Shown: positions 54,741 to 64,000 of the stretch, one piece after another
Numbering within the stretch: the first letter of the stretch is position 1
How the letters are laid out: each line of letters opens with the position of its first letter
Program-made: the position numbers and the translations under genes
Notes under the pieces: model-generated
What the model saw: only the letters and a program-made list of their open reading frames with translations
What the model was told of the DNA's origin: nothing
Databases searched by the model: none
Assembly: GCA_963556195.1 (NCBI GenBank)
Contig: OY744529.1
Span: forward strand, 63,784,580 to 63,848,579
Origin: Sepiola atlantica
Taxonomy: Eukaryota > Mollusca > Cephalopoda > Sepiida > Sepiolidae
Direction: 5' to 3'
Length of the DNA stretch: 64,000 nt

Positions 54741-55539
54741 ATATTACAGCACAAGATTTTGAAATACCGTATATATAGTCATCTGCAAACACACACAAGC
54801 AGCTTCTAACAGATTAATATTTTGTAATATACAGTTTTAATTTGCATAGTCATATCTTCTTATTTTATATATGCAATAATTTTGTCGATAGTAAAGCAAT
54901 GTCGCTGGACTGGCCAGTGTCGAAAGCAAACACTAAGTTCGGATGAAGACAATGAAAGATAACGAGCAAGCGATCACAACGTTTGCAGTAAACAACACAG
55001 ACATAAGTTCAGATTTGCAGTAGTTTCCGAAAGGAAGCATTATTTCAGCTTGAAAAATGTGTATGTGCATGAGACTTGGTCCAAACCAGGATCTGACACT
55101 GGTGATATTTTAAGGTGTGGTGAAGTTCAAGATTGTTTCTTTCATCCTCTTAGTGGGATTTGTCCAGTTCAATAATATTCCAGTCGATGTCTAGTTTTTT
55201 AATTTTTCCAGTGATGTTGAACGAATATTGGAGTGTGAACAGCTGTAGGTGTTGTATACGCAATGAAGGTAATGTCTAGGGGGTTTCACTTCGGTGTCTG
55301 TAACAGTTGGTGTGGACATACGTTAAATGTGCTCGACACAAAATGCTCCCGGATCCATTATTTTAATCAGGGTTCATTATTCTTCATAGAGGTAAATGGG
55401 ATATAGGCCTGCTTAGGTGGGACGTTCGTTCTTTTAAGGTATCTGCATGAGGTATTTTCGTCGTCACTGATTGCCACATTTTACTTTGAGTGAAATCCCT
55501 ACGAGCAGTTGAAGCATTAATTTTTTCCACATCCTCTGC
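54741..55539. other. Unassigned stretch
   Basis: No gene or shared repeat recognised. Confidence 0.35.
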
Positions 55540-55582
55540 ATGACTGAGCCTTTTGGCTAAGATCAAAGTGTAGTGCATATTG
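55540..55582 (+). pseudogene. U2 snRNA 5'-end fragment
   Basis: 27 consecutive bases (55548-55574: gccttttggctaagatcaaa then gtgtagt) equal U2 snRNA from stem-loop I into the branch-site recognition region. Similarity stops at 'gcatattg'. No Sm site or 3' loops follow, so it is a truncated retrocopy or the head of a U2-derived SINE. Confidence 0.85.
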
Positions 55583-55819
55583 TGGAGTCTGGCAGATCTT
55601 TTTTTTTTTGAAGGGGGGGGGTATTGGACGGACATCTGCATGTTAGATTACGTAACAGAGTGCATATAGGTGTTATAGAGATGGGGTGTCGATTTATCTG
55701 TCATTTCTGTACTGACTAACCTGTTGAATTTCTGCTCTAGACTTGTGAGGGTCACAGCCTATGTTAATATCTTGCTCTGCTGTTCGACATTCACACATTC
55801 GTCCATCATGTCACTAGAA

Positions 55820-56060
55820 TAGGTTGCATTATTTGGATTATTCAATCTACTGTTCTTATCTTGAGTGTTATTCCCACAACGTTTCGTCCGATGTAACCTC
55901 CGACCTTCTTCAGGTGTATCTTGTTGAACTCAGGAATCTTTCTATCGAACTCAGGAATCTGCATGGAATTTCAAACGGAACCCGTTATTTAATTTACGGG
56001 GTATTATGCTCTCGTTCCGTCAGCCATGACCGGATAGAAGTGTTGAGTAATTCGCAATGA
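55820..56060 (-). repeat. Retroposon family R copy, minus
   Basis: Minus strand: 'cacttctatccggtcatggc', 'tgacggaacgagagcataat', 'aataacgggttccgtttgaa', 'attccatgcagattcctgag', 'ttcaacaagatacacctgaa', core 55875-55916 with CAC/GTG stem I, CTGAAGA and GAAACGTT intact. One stem II pair is lost. Confidence 0.75.
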
Positions 56061-57150
56061 GTGTCTCGACTCCCACTAGGCCAAATAGTAATCTGTTCAT
56101 CTCGTGTACTGTTTTACAGAGGCTCGCTTATATTGGCCTCATTTAATTGCTTATGTAAAGTGTTACACATGAACAGGTTAGTCCAATATTCTTTTTTTTT
56201 TTTTATTTATTTATTTTTTATTGGAGGGGGGGTACCAGTATTGGATCAAACGACGTCTCTCCATATAATATGTCTAACTTACTACTCAAGAATTACTATA
56301 TCTATTGAAACCCAAATTCTAAGATTGCTAAAAACAAACAAACAAAAACGTTTTTACTCTGTTCAATATCCGAAAAGGCATTTGTAAAAAAATTGTTGAA
56401 AAATGCAGTAGAGACGTTACATTTACGTTTTTACTTTTTTTTTTTTTTTTAGCTCTTGCTAAACATTGAAAATTTAAAATGTAAAAAAAAAAAAAATCAG
56501 ATTGAAAAAGATTAGAGGTCAGCTATCATTGACGTCCGTCACACCAGATTTTTAGAATATACAAAAGAAATTTTAAAAAGGTTATTTGTTAAATGTTTAG
56601 CAGTGTCACCAGTTTACTGTGCACAAACACCTTTTTGCAATTTCGAGCAGGAGCGATCATGTTATATTAAAAGTTTACATGGCAAATTGAAAGCACTCTA
56701 AAAATTACAGTAAGTTTAAAATATTTTTCCAGCTAAAAATTGAAAAAATCTTTTTGTTTTTAAAATGTTATAATCTGAAAAATTGGCGCTTTAAGTGCTA
56801 TCTGAAGATATTGCTAAAGATGTTGGCTTTTTTTACTTTATGGTGGCTGTAGTGTAATCAAAATTACCAATAGAGATATAAATATTGTTAGCTTGACCTT
56901 AAGGGACATGAGTTCCCATTCTGCATTTTGTCCTTATTCTCGTCAACCCTCATAATAATACAGTGCCAACTTATCTTAACTTATGCCTACAACATTCCTA
57001 TTAACATCCTTGCATTGTATATTATTTGTTCTTTTAGTCAAAATCCTGGGTATTTCGCTTGCTCCACACTTGCTAAAATTACCTAGTAAACATAGGGAAG
57101 CTGCGATATGGACTTCATTTTCCATCAGTTTCGGTATGAGCGAGGGAGCG
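56061..57150. other. Unassigned stretch
   Basis: No gene recognised; T-rich block 56190-56220, poly-T 56437-56451, poly-A 56484-56497. Confidence 0.35.

Positions 57151-57151
<1 letters not shown>

Positions 57152-57186
<35 letters not shown>
57152..57186. repeat. Poly-A tract, about 31 A
   Basis: Uninterrupted A-run directly before the left TIR of the 57189 element. Confidence 0.9.
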
Positions 57187-57188
<2 letters not shown>

Positions 57189-57190
<2 letters not shown>

Positions 57191-57629
57191 ACTAGCGCAG
57201 ATTAGCATTTCAAGCAAATTTGTTTTCATTTTTGAAGATTTCAGTTTGCATCAATCACTGAATTTATTGAAGTGAAACTTTTTTGTAAATCAAACATAAA
57301 ACATTACGAATACATTAAAGTAACACAAAATAATAAATTAATTAATAGAACATTTATTGAATTAAATTTTTAAAAATTTAAATTTTGAAATGGAATAAGT
57401 CATTATGTGAAAATGTCTTCTTTAAAAAAAAACAAAAAAAAAGAACAGGTTATTTTTAATAGATTAAAAATTCTTAATTAAAACAGTCATTGTGAAAATC
57501 TGATATTTTATTTTGGAAAACGAAGTTTAAGAAATTAAAATTCAGTGATTTGTCTTCCCTTGACGCAAACTGAAATCTTCAAAAATGAAAACAATTAAAT
57601 TTGCTTGAAATGCTAATCTGCACTAGTGC
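57189..57629. mobile_element. MITE with about 80-bp inverted ends
   Basis: Left end gcactagcgcagattagcat (57189-57264) and right end (57539-57629, ending atgctaatctgcactagtgc) are inverted copies with small indels, including 'atttgaagatttcagtttgc' against 'gcaaactgaaatcttcaaaa'. A-runs adjoin both outer ends (31 A left, 10 A right). No ORF. Confidence 0.8.
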
Positions 57630-60600
57630 AAAAAAAAAACGTAGTTGAAATCTTTAATTTTGATTGGAGTTGGTCTTAACATTGGTACGAGGACGTTAAG
57701 GACCTCCAAAACATAACATAGAATCGCTGACGTCACCGGTTTTGTGTTCTTTAAGAAATCTATACATCTGCGTTACTTTTATTGTGTTTTTAAATCTCTC
57801 TAAAATAAAGTTATACTTATAGGAAGTTGTTTTAAAGCAAAATAGTTTATTTAAAGATTAAATTATTGAACTGGGAAAGAAACACATTCTTTATCTTGAG
57901 ATATAAGTATCAAATCGGCTTTTTTCTACAGCGGGGCTATTGTTTAAAAAAAAATGAGATTATTATGTGAAATGTTAAATATGTATGGATGAGCAAAAGG
58001 GAAACAAATTACTTACATTATATTGTTGTAGACAAAATTAACGATCTTTTTAAAGAATTTTTTTACCCTTTTAAAATTTTTTTTTTATTATTGAAACAAA
58101 TTATTACTTATTTTTTTGACTGAAAAAGAATTATTGGTTAAATATATTTTAAAGCGTTTTTATAGAAACTAGTTATTACTTTTCAAAATGTATTGAAAAC
58201 TTAGTTATTACAACATAATTATCAATAATACTGGAATAATTTTTAACTAAGTTGATTTCCTTGAAAATAATTTCCGACATTAAAATTACATTTTAACAAT
58301 TTTGCTTGCAAAAAATTCCTTCTTACAATAATAAATAATTGTATTATTGAAAATTTAATATTACACTTATAATAACTAAAAATATATAACTGAAGTGAAC
58401 ACTTTTAAGAGAAAAAAAGATTTGAATTTCATCAAAATAAATATAAAAAAAGTTTTAAGTAAGGTTGCATTTTCACCGAATAAAATAAAAATTCGAAAGA
58501 ATTTTGAATGGATAAGCATTTAAAATAAAATAAAAATGATAAAAAGTATATAATACTTACTTTTGTCGTATAAAGACAGTTTTTTTTTTCAGCTTAAAGA
58601 AAGCACCCCCCTCCAAAAAAAAAACCTGTAAACAGAACAATAAAATTTACACATGTGCGTTTGCAAAAGCGACTACTTTCTCTTTACGAGTTGACACGTT
58701 AATAAAGTCTATTCGGTCTTCCATAGTTTGACAGTGTTGAAGGATTTTGACGAAACGCTTGCTTACCTCGAGCAAATTAACATTCTATAAAAAAGCACAA
58801 ATTATTAGGTCGAAGTCGATGTTGGTTTTTTACGATTAATAACAGTTAGGTTTATATTATATTCAAATATTTTAAAATATTGGGAAACCATATTTTCAAA
58901 ATTGATGTTTAAATTTTAAAATGTCTAAATAATGAAGTCATTTAAATGAATTAAAATCTCTGAAAAATTAATTATTGTTTAGAACATTTTTTTTTCTTTG
59001 CAATTAACAGATCATAGTGTATATTAATGAGAAAATGAAGTAAAAAATTTAAAAACATAATTGCGTATTTATTTCCACTTTTTATTTGTGGAAAGAACCA
59101 AATATGATCTACGATTAAGATCGGATTTTAACTCTGCCTGATAAGATCTCGGTTTATAACAGCGGTTGATCGATAACATCGACATGCTAGTGTCGCAGAT
59201 TTTGTACATGTTTGTGTAAATACAAATAAGTATATATATATGAAATATTATCGTAATTTTGCGGTCGTTAACAAAATCCGGGGTTAAAAACATAGCTCAA
59301 AAGAAAACATGGTAAGGGCAAAAGATAAAATAAGAGGTTTGGTTGTGTTAAAATAGAGTTTTATTAACATTAAAATGGGGCTGGCTGCTTTTAATTACGT
59401 TAACCTTGGTAACCAAGATAAAAAACTTATGACCTGAAAGATCACAAAAAGGGGTAAAGTTCGTTGGCACAACGAACTGGAAACAAAGTCCTTTTTTTTT
59501 TTTTTTTTTTTTACAAAAAAAACATAAAGACTGAAGAAGTCGTTCCTCTTTTTACAAAAAATATACAAATAAAGACTAAAGTCTTCTTATAAATTTTACA
59601 AAGGGGTCGAAAAGGGGGCATAAAACAATAAAATACAAATTTTAAAAATACAGGACCTTAGCAGTAGGTTGGCGAATCATCTGTCTAGTTTAGACTAGTT
59701 TTTTCCTTTTCTCTTGAAATGTCCGTTTCAAAGGTCCCTCTTTATTATTCTTTCGACACTTTTCATTCCCAGGATCTCCAGGTTCTTGAAATTTCTTCCC
59801 AAAGGAAAGTCTCTTGGAACGTCCTTCCTCCAAGGGTCAGTATTTGGGAATTTTCTTTAAAATATAACGACGCTTGTCTTTACACCGCAAAAAAAACAAA
59901 CCCATTTATCATAAGGTTGATCCCTTCCAGGGAAAATATATTTCTTTAAAAATAGGGTCTCTCTGAGACCATGAACTTCAAAATAAAACGTTCTTACTCT
60001 AAGAACGAGTTGAAAACTTCAAAATGTTTTATGTCCGTGTTGATAACGGACGGAGACTGTTGGAACTGAACTGCTCTGCACCCAAGTCGGCACTGACTTA
60101 AAAAGGGCGGCAATAACAGAGTTTGGTCGAATAGGGAACAATCCAGACCGAGGTCACATCGGTACCTTTGAGTGAGTCATCCAGTCCCCACTCGACCTCC
60201 CCCCCCCCCTCCTGCTAGGGACTGTTGCCATGCCGTCACCTCTAGGCTTCATGACAACGATGATGCTGCTGAAAATAAAGACAGGGAGAACAGACCCGCA
60301 ACCTGACTGCTAATTTTTGACTCACAAGGGTACAGTGGCAACATGTTGACCTCCCCCACCCCGAATGGCCAATATAGAAATAAATTTCCGAAAATATAGA
60401 AGGCTGACAGGGTGAAAAGAAACAACGGTTAGAGTTTATTATCAGAAAAAACAGAAACGGAAAGGGAAATAATCAACAGAGATCATTTTAAGAGTTATTT
60501 CCCCTTGGGTGTTTCTGAAGTGTATCCTGAAAAAAAATGATTCACCCACGTATACGAGAATTTAGCGATTTTTCCGTTACCGAATGTTCCTAATTTTGGC

Positions 60601-60855
60601 AAAGTAGGAAAATTTGGTAACTATGAAATAAATATCGATTTAAAATATATTTTAGGACCGTTCTGAGGAAGGTTTTGGCTCTCTCCATTATAGTTTAAAA
60701 TAGGGATTAAACCCCACCCCCATATTTAAAAATATTAACTTGTTTTCAAGCAAATAAAATCGATTTTTCTAAATGAAGTGTTGTAATATTTTTTCACATT
60801 TATATACGTTCAAATGTAAAGTACATTATTATTTCAATCAATATATATTTACTTA
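57630..60855. other. Unassigned stretch
   Basis: AT-rich to about 59340. 59340-60560 is less AT-rich and not shared with the rest of the window; it holds poly-T 59490-59511, small hairpins ('gtctctctgagac', 'cgttcttactctaagaacg' near 59957-60005) and a C-run 60199-60210. The open frame 59719-59949 (MSVSKVPLYYSF..) has no recognised domain and is not claimed as a gene. Confidence 0.4.
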
Positions 60856-60895
60856 ACAGCTGCACCTAGCCGGTGTTGCCCGGGAGTCTTTTTTA
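60856..60895 (-). mobile_element. Helitron 3' terminus
   Basis: Minus strand 'gactcccgggcaacaccggc' then 'taggtgcagctg' before T matches the 3' ends at 11192 and 31276. The 5' end was not found. Confidence 0.5.
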
Positions 60896-60939
60896 TTTTA
60901 ATTTTGCTTTTATTCTCATTTTTTTTTTTTTTTTTTTTA

Positions 60940-61200
60940 ACTAGCAACAGACTGGATATACATCTATTTGAGATCTAGAGTGAATGTCAGTCCTAAAAGC
61001 TTACCAAACAAGGGGCTTCTTCAAGGAAAGTCATTTATTTTGACTGGGGCAAAGGTGGGGAGAAGCTTAGTTTGAGAGGTATTAAAAGTAGCAAAGAACT
61101 TTTTACCACATGATCCAGGTCCTGAAAAGAGGAAGACAGCGAGATCATGATCTATAATGCTCTTCGGGGTGGAGCCATAGACAGTTGTATCGTCTGACTG
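60940..61200 (-). pseudogene. LINE (CR1/Jockey-like) RT fragment
   Basis: Minus-strand frames read 'DDTTVYGSTPKSIIDHDLAV', 'FLFSGPGSCGKKFFATFNTS', 'QTKLLPTF', 'GKLLGLTFTLDLK'. The DDT box is the end of the catalytic YADD motif. Matches 5500-5730 in the LLGLTFTPDLK part. Truncated on both sides. Confidence 0.75.
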
Positions 61201-61908
61201 GGGATGAGTGATTTTTTTTTTTGGCAGTCAGAGTCAACGATAACATGGCTGAATATCGAATAACAATTTAATGGAATCTTTAAAATATTTTTTTTACTTT
61301 TTACCAACGGAATTCTGCTATTTAACAATATTGAATCAAGCATAAATGTTAATTGATATAAATTTGCAATATTTTATTTCAAGTGTAAAAAGTATAAACA
61401 ACATTTTTCAATATTTAAGAAATATGTCATTAAAAAATTGTTCATAATATTGAATATTTTCATCATAAAAATAATGCGTTTTCTTCATAATGCGGGTTTT
61501 TAAAAGGTGCACTTTGTAATAGTATCGGCCCAATTGTAGAATATGGACGGTTAAATTGTGCTGGACATTTGCCTAAATGATAGATTAAATGGATCCTTGG
61601 TTTAAACCACACTTTTTGCTCATATATTATTTCATAACGTATATAAAATCGCCCTTTCATGTCAAATTCTGACACTTCTAAAAGAAAATTGCCACATTTT
61701 TGTTCTTAAAGAAATATCAACCGCATTGGTGTGTATTGATTTTGAGTCTGCGCCGCCGTGTTCTAACTCCCACGTAGTTATAAATCTAGCCGCAAGCGAA
61801 GCCAAACCACAACTCAATCTAACGCAAGGTACTGCACGTACATATAAACGAAATAGGTCCCTCATGAAACTGCTACAAAATCATAAACAAGAGTTTAGCC
61901 ATTGAACA
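61201..61908. other. Unassigned stretch
   Basis: No gene or shared repeat recognised. Confidence 0.35.
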
Positions 61909-61977
61909 TACAATAGTTGAACTGATGGTTGGATTTAATGGAAATTAATTAATCAAACCATCAGTTCAACCATTGTA
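61909..61977. repeat. Hairpin, 27-bp arms
   Basis: Left arm 61909-61935 (tacaatagttgaactgatgg) and right arm 61951-61977 are reverse complements with two mismatches and a 15-bp loop. Likely a mini-MITE. Confidence 0.8.
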
Positions 61978-62734
61978 AGCTGCTTCCTAATAATATGTAT
62001 AGTTGCTAATTAACTAATTACTGGACACTACTAAGAAATTCCTTACTAAAACTTTCCTAAGTAATTATTATTTAGTAGTAATTTTGGTCTTCACATGTCC
62101 ACCCCAAGTTGTAGACCCCAGTTGCATATAGGCCAGGCCTGGTATAAGTATCGCCATGGTGTCTCACTATTGGATGCAGTTTTGACTCATACGCAGGATG
62201 GTTTGGGGAAGGGGGAGTGATTGAGTTCAAATAGTTTGGAAATAAGGTAGGCAGGAAACGAAAAATGGTGGGAAAAATTGAGTTAGGGGTGATGGAGTAG
62301 AGGGGAAAACACCTTGCCCTAGGGTATCTATCCCAGGTAATTTAGTGTCATGCTCGGAACAATCAGAAATAGGATGATTCAGGTAAACCTAAAAGCATCC
62401 AATTGGTTGGATAGTATATTTTTTTTAATTATTCAATTTCCCAGCTAAACAAGAAATAATGCTTGAGTCACGTGTAACACTTTTGGTCAAATAGCTTTTC
62501 AAGTGTTAACTTCCTGGTCGTTTCCAAATATTAATTCACTAAATAAATGGCTTAAGAAATTGATTTGTGGATTACATAATTCAGTTCATGTTGATATAAA
62601 GGGAGTACAAAAAAAAAAAGCAGATTTTGTCATAAGTACATGGGGCAATGGGTGTAGTATCTATTACTAATGGAGATTTGGTATCTGAAGCCGAAACTAC
62701 TCTTACTTTTTTTACTATCTTTCAATGCTCAATT
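61978..62734. other. Unassigned stretch
   Basis: No gene or shared repeat recognised. Confidence 0.35.
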
Positions 62735-62965
62735 CAGGGTGGGGGGTAGTGTAGTATCTGTTGTGTTGTCAGGAGAATATCCTCCATGGAATTACCTCCT
62801 TTTTTGGGGGGGGGGGGTGTAGTATAGCATCTGTTCTCATGAGACCATCCTTCAAGGAATTAACTCCTCCTTGGTGGAGACTTAGTGTAGTATATGTGAG
62901 TTCATTGTGATACCATCCTCCCAGACACTACCTCTTCCTGTGGAGAGGGGGGGGGGTAGTGATAT
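62735..62965 (+). repeat. Minisatellite with U2-like box, inverted partner of 12890-13350
   Basis: Four units: G-run, tagtgtagtatctgtt, 'gtcaggagaatatcctcc' or 'ctcatgagaccatccttc', 'aaggaattaactcctcc'. Same motif order as the minus strand at 12890-13350. G-runs at 62805-62817 and 62947-62956. Confidence 0.7.
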
Positions 62966-63430
62966 ACTAGCAAATATATTGCTGCAAAAAGGTTTAATTT
63001 GTCTTACAATTTTGAATATAAATTCTGATAAGAAAAAGCTGATTAATGTTTCTAAACTGAATGAAAAATTTTCCCAAAAAGAAAAAGGAGGTCTTGAGTT
63101 ATGATGTATCAGCCATTTAGGAATTATTTAACACCGAATGAAAGTTTTTTTTTTTTTTTTGTGAAATTACAAGGACAACTAAAAAAAAAAAAAGAACTCC
63201 AATGTAGAATATAATTATTTAATTTAGAAATGCAATTAAGATACAAAGAAAATGTCAAATGAACAATTATCAGTTAATACATAGAGTTACTAAGAAGTAC
63301 TAACTGTACTGAATCGTCCTGGAACAGGTGGCATTCAATTTTAATATCCGGGTTAACATAGTCAAACCTGTAATGAACACACCCAATCAGTTGTACAATA
63401 TATCTCCCTCTCAAAAATATATATATACAG
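62966..63430. other. Unassigned AT-rich stretch
   Basis: Poly-T 63146-63160 and poly-A 63181-63193; no gene seen. Confidence 0.35.
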
Positions 63431-63799
63431 GGTGATTCATAAGTCACTTAGCTTTTTATTTTTGAAATTCTAAAGTTAAAAAATATGGTAATACAAAACA
63501 AAGTTTATTCAACAAATTCATTTATGGAAGTTTAAAATTACAGCAAATTTTCAAAATTTCCACTTTCGTTCTGCATGCATAGCTCCATTCTTTTTTGCAA
63601 GGAATTTACGACTCTTTGTAGCATATTTGATTGATTATGAAATAAATATATATAGAAACAAATATATGAACGAACAAATTTAAAATAACAAATAGCAGTA
63701 ATTAGAGAGTAAGATAACAATTATCAAAAGTTCATAGTATGTTTGTGCTTCATATGGTAATCATTTTAAATAGTTAAGTGAAGTGACTTATGAATCACC
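63431..63799. mobile_element. MITE with 19-bp perfect TIRs
   Basis: ggtgattcataagtcactt (63431-63449) is exactly inverted at 63781-63799. 369 bp long and flanked by AT repeats, so a TA target (Tc1/mariner type) is possible but cannot be shown. The short minus frame inside has no known domain. Confidence 0.8.
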
Positions 63800-63802
63800 A
63801 TT

Positions 63803-63821
63803 ATATATATATATATATATA
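63803..63821. repeat. (TA)n microsatellite
   Basis: Lies between the MITE and the hairpin. Confidence 0.8.
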
Positions 63822-63828
63822 CTTTTTT

Positions 63829-63909
63829 ATTTTATTCCATTAGTTGCGACAAAACAAGTTTTGTTTTATTGGTGCAAAACTTGTTTTGTCGCAACTAATG
63901 GAATAAAAT
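63829..63909. repeat. Perfect 35-bp-arm hairpin
   Basis: 63829-63863 (tattccattagttgcgacaa within) and 63875-63909 are exact reverse complements with an 11-nt loop (ttttattggtg). Beyond the arms the flanks are also roughly inverted (T-run/TA left, A-run/TA right). Confidence 0.9.
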
Positions 63910-64000
63910 CAAAAAATATATATTTTGCTCTGAATTTTCATTGAGCACTCTCATAAACCCGGTTTCAACTTCCTTCGGATTCATACCCCCTGGATATTTG

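Noticed and set aside
56983..57195. Frame ending in poly-lysine
   Set aside because: The lysines are the poly-A tract before a MITE.
59719..59949. 76-codon open frame with a plausible look
   Set aside because: No recognisable domain, no splice context and no repeat match; left as unassigned.
1..64000. CRISPR array, bacterial operons, ribosome binding sites
   Set aside because: The composition, LINEs, Helitrons, a spliced exon and snRNA pseudogenes show an animal genome; no regularly spaced repeats were found.

Overview
This window reads as AT-rich, repeat-laden intergenic and intronic DNA from an animal, most likely a lophotrochozoan (perhaps a mollusc such as a cephalopod; lineage is an inference from the mix of repeats, not a proof). 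There are no operons and no long open reading frames of ordinary host type. It is built from non-LTR retrotransposon fossils, non-autonomous Helitrons, inverted-repeat DNA elements (MITEs), SINE-like retroposons, two LTR remnants, one Tc1/mariner fossil, snRNA-derived sequence, AT microsatellites and many homopolymers, including a striking number of poly-G/poly-C runs.

One convincing host gene signal is present: the first coding exon of actin-related protein 3 (Arp3/ACTR3) on the minus strand at 37261-37304, reading MAGRLPAVVIDNGTG and ending in a canonical GTAAGT donor. A moderately GC-richer stretch upstream (37305-37580) carries YY1-, CCAAT- and TATA-like motifs and looks like its promoter/5'UTR. 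No second exon was found to the left, so positions 1-37260 may be a very long first intron.

Layout. 1-9 kb: Helitron pieces, minus-strand LINE 3' ends and a plus-strand RTE-like LINE tail. 9-13.5 kb: RTE-like tails, a complete short Helitron (10818-11192), a minisatellite (12890-13350) and a U2 snRNA-like fragment. 15.8-17.1 kb: two MITEs, one with 132-bp arms. 19-23.4 kb: head-to-head retroposon copies, a 0.45-kb direct duplication, a mariner fossil with a template-switch palindrome, and an element carrying a near-complete hammerhead ribozyme (23050-23095, minus). 25.3-35.1 kb: Helitrons and hAT-like MITEs, one nested inside a Helitron with an 8-bp target duplication. 37.3 kb: Arp3 exon 1. 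38.2-41.7 kb: nested inverted-repeat elements, an RTE-like tail and a tRNA-derived SINE. 42.6 kb: a solo LTR with a 5-bp target duplication. 44.4-46.9 kb: a minus-strand LINE with endonuclease and reverse transcriptase remnants. 48.9-51.2 kb: a plus-strand L1/Tx1-type LINE. 51.3-64 kb: further LINE ends, Helitron, retroposon, MITEs and a perfect 35-bp-arm hairpin near the right edge.

The most interesting signals are catalytic-RNA-like and snRNA-derived: (i) a type I hammerhead with all core nucleotides; (ii) a six-copy retroposon family whose core resembles a minimal dimeric hammerhead with one extra A, with compensatory changes in stem II; (iii) a dispersed repeat and two minisatellites that carry the U2 snRNA 5' segment. 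All calls come from reading the sequence; no database search or alignment program was run, and many repeat boundaries are approximate.
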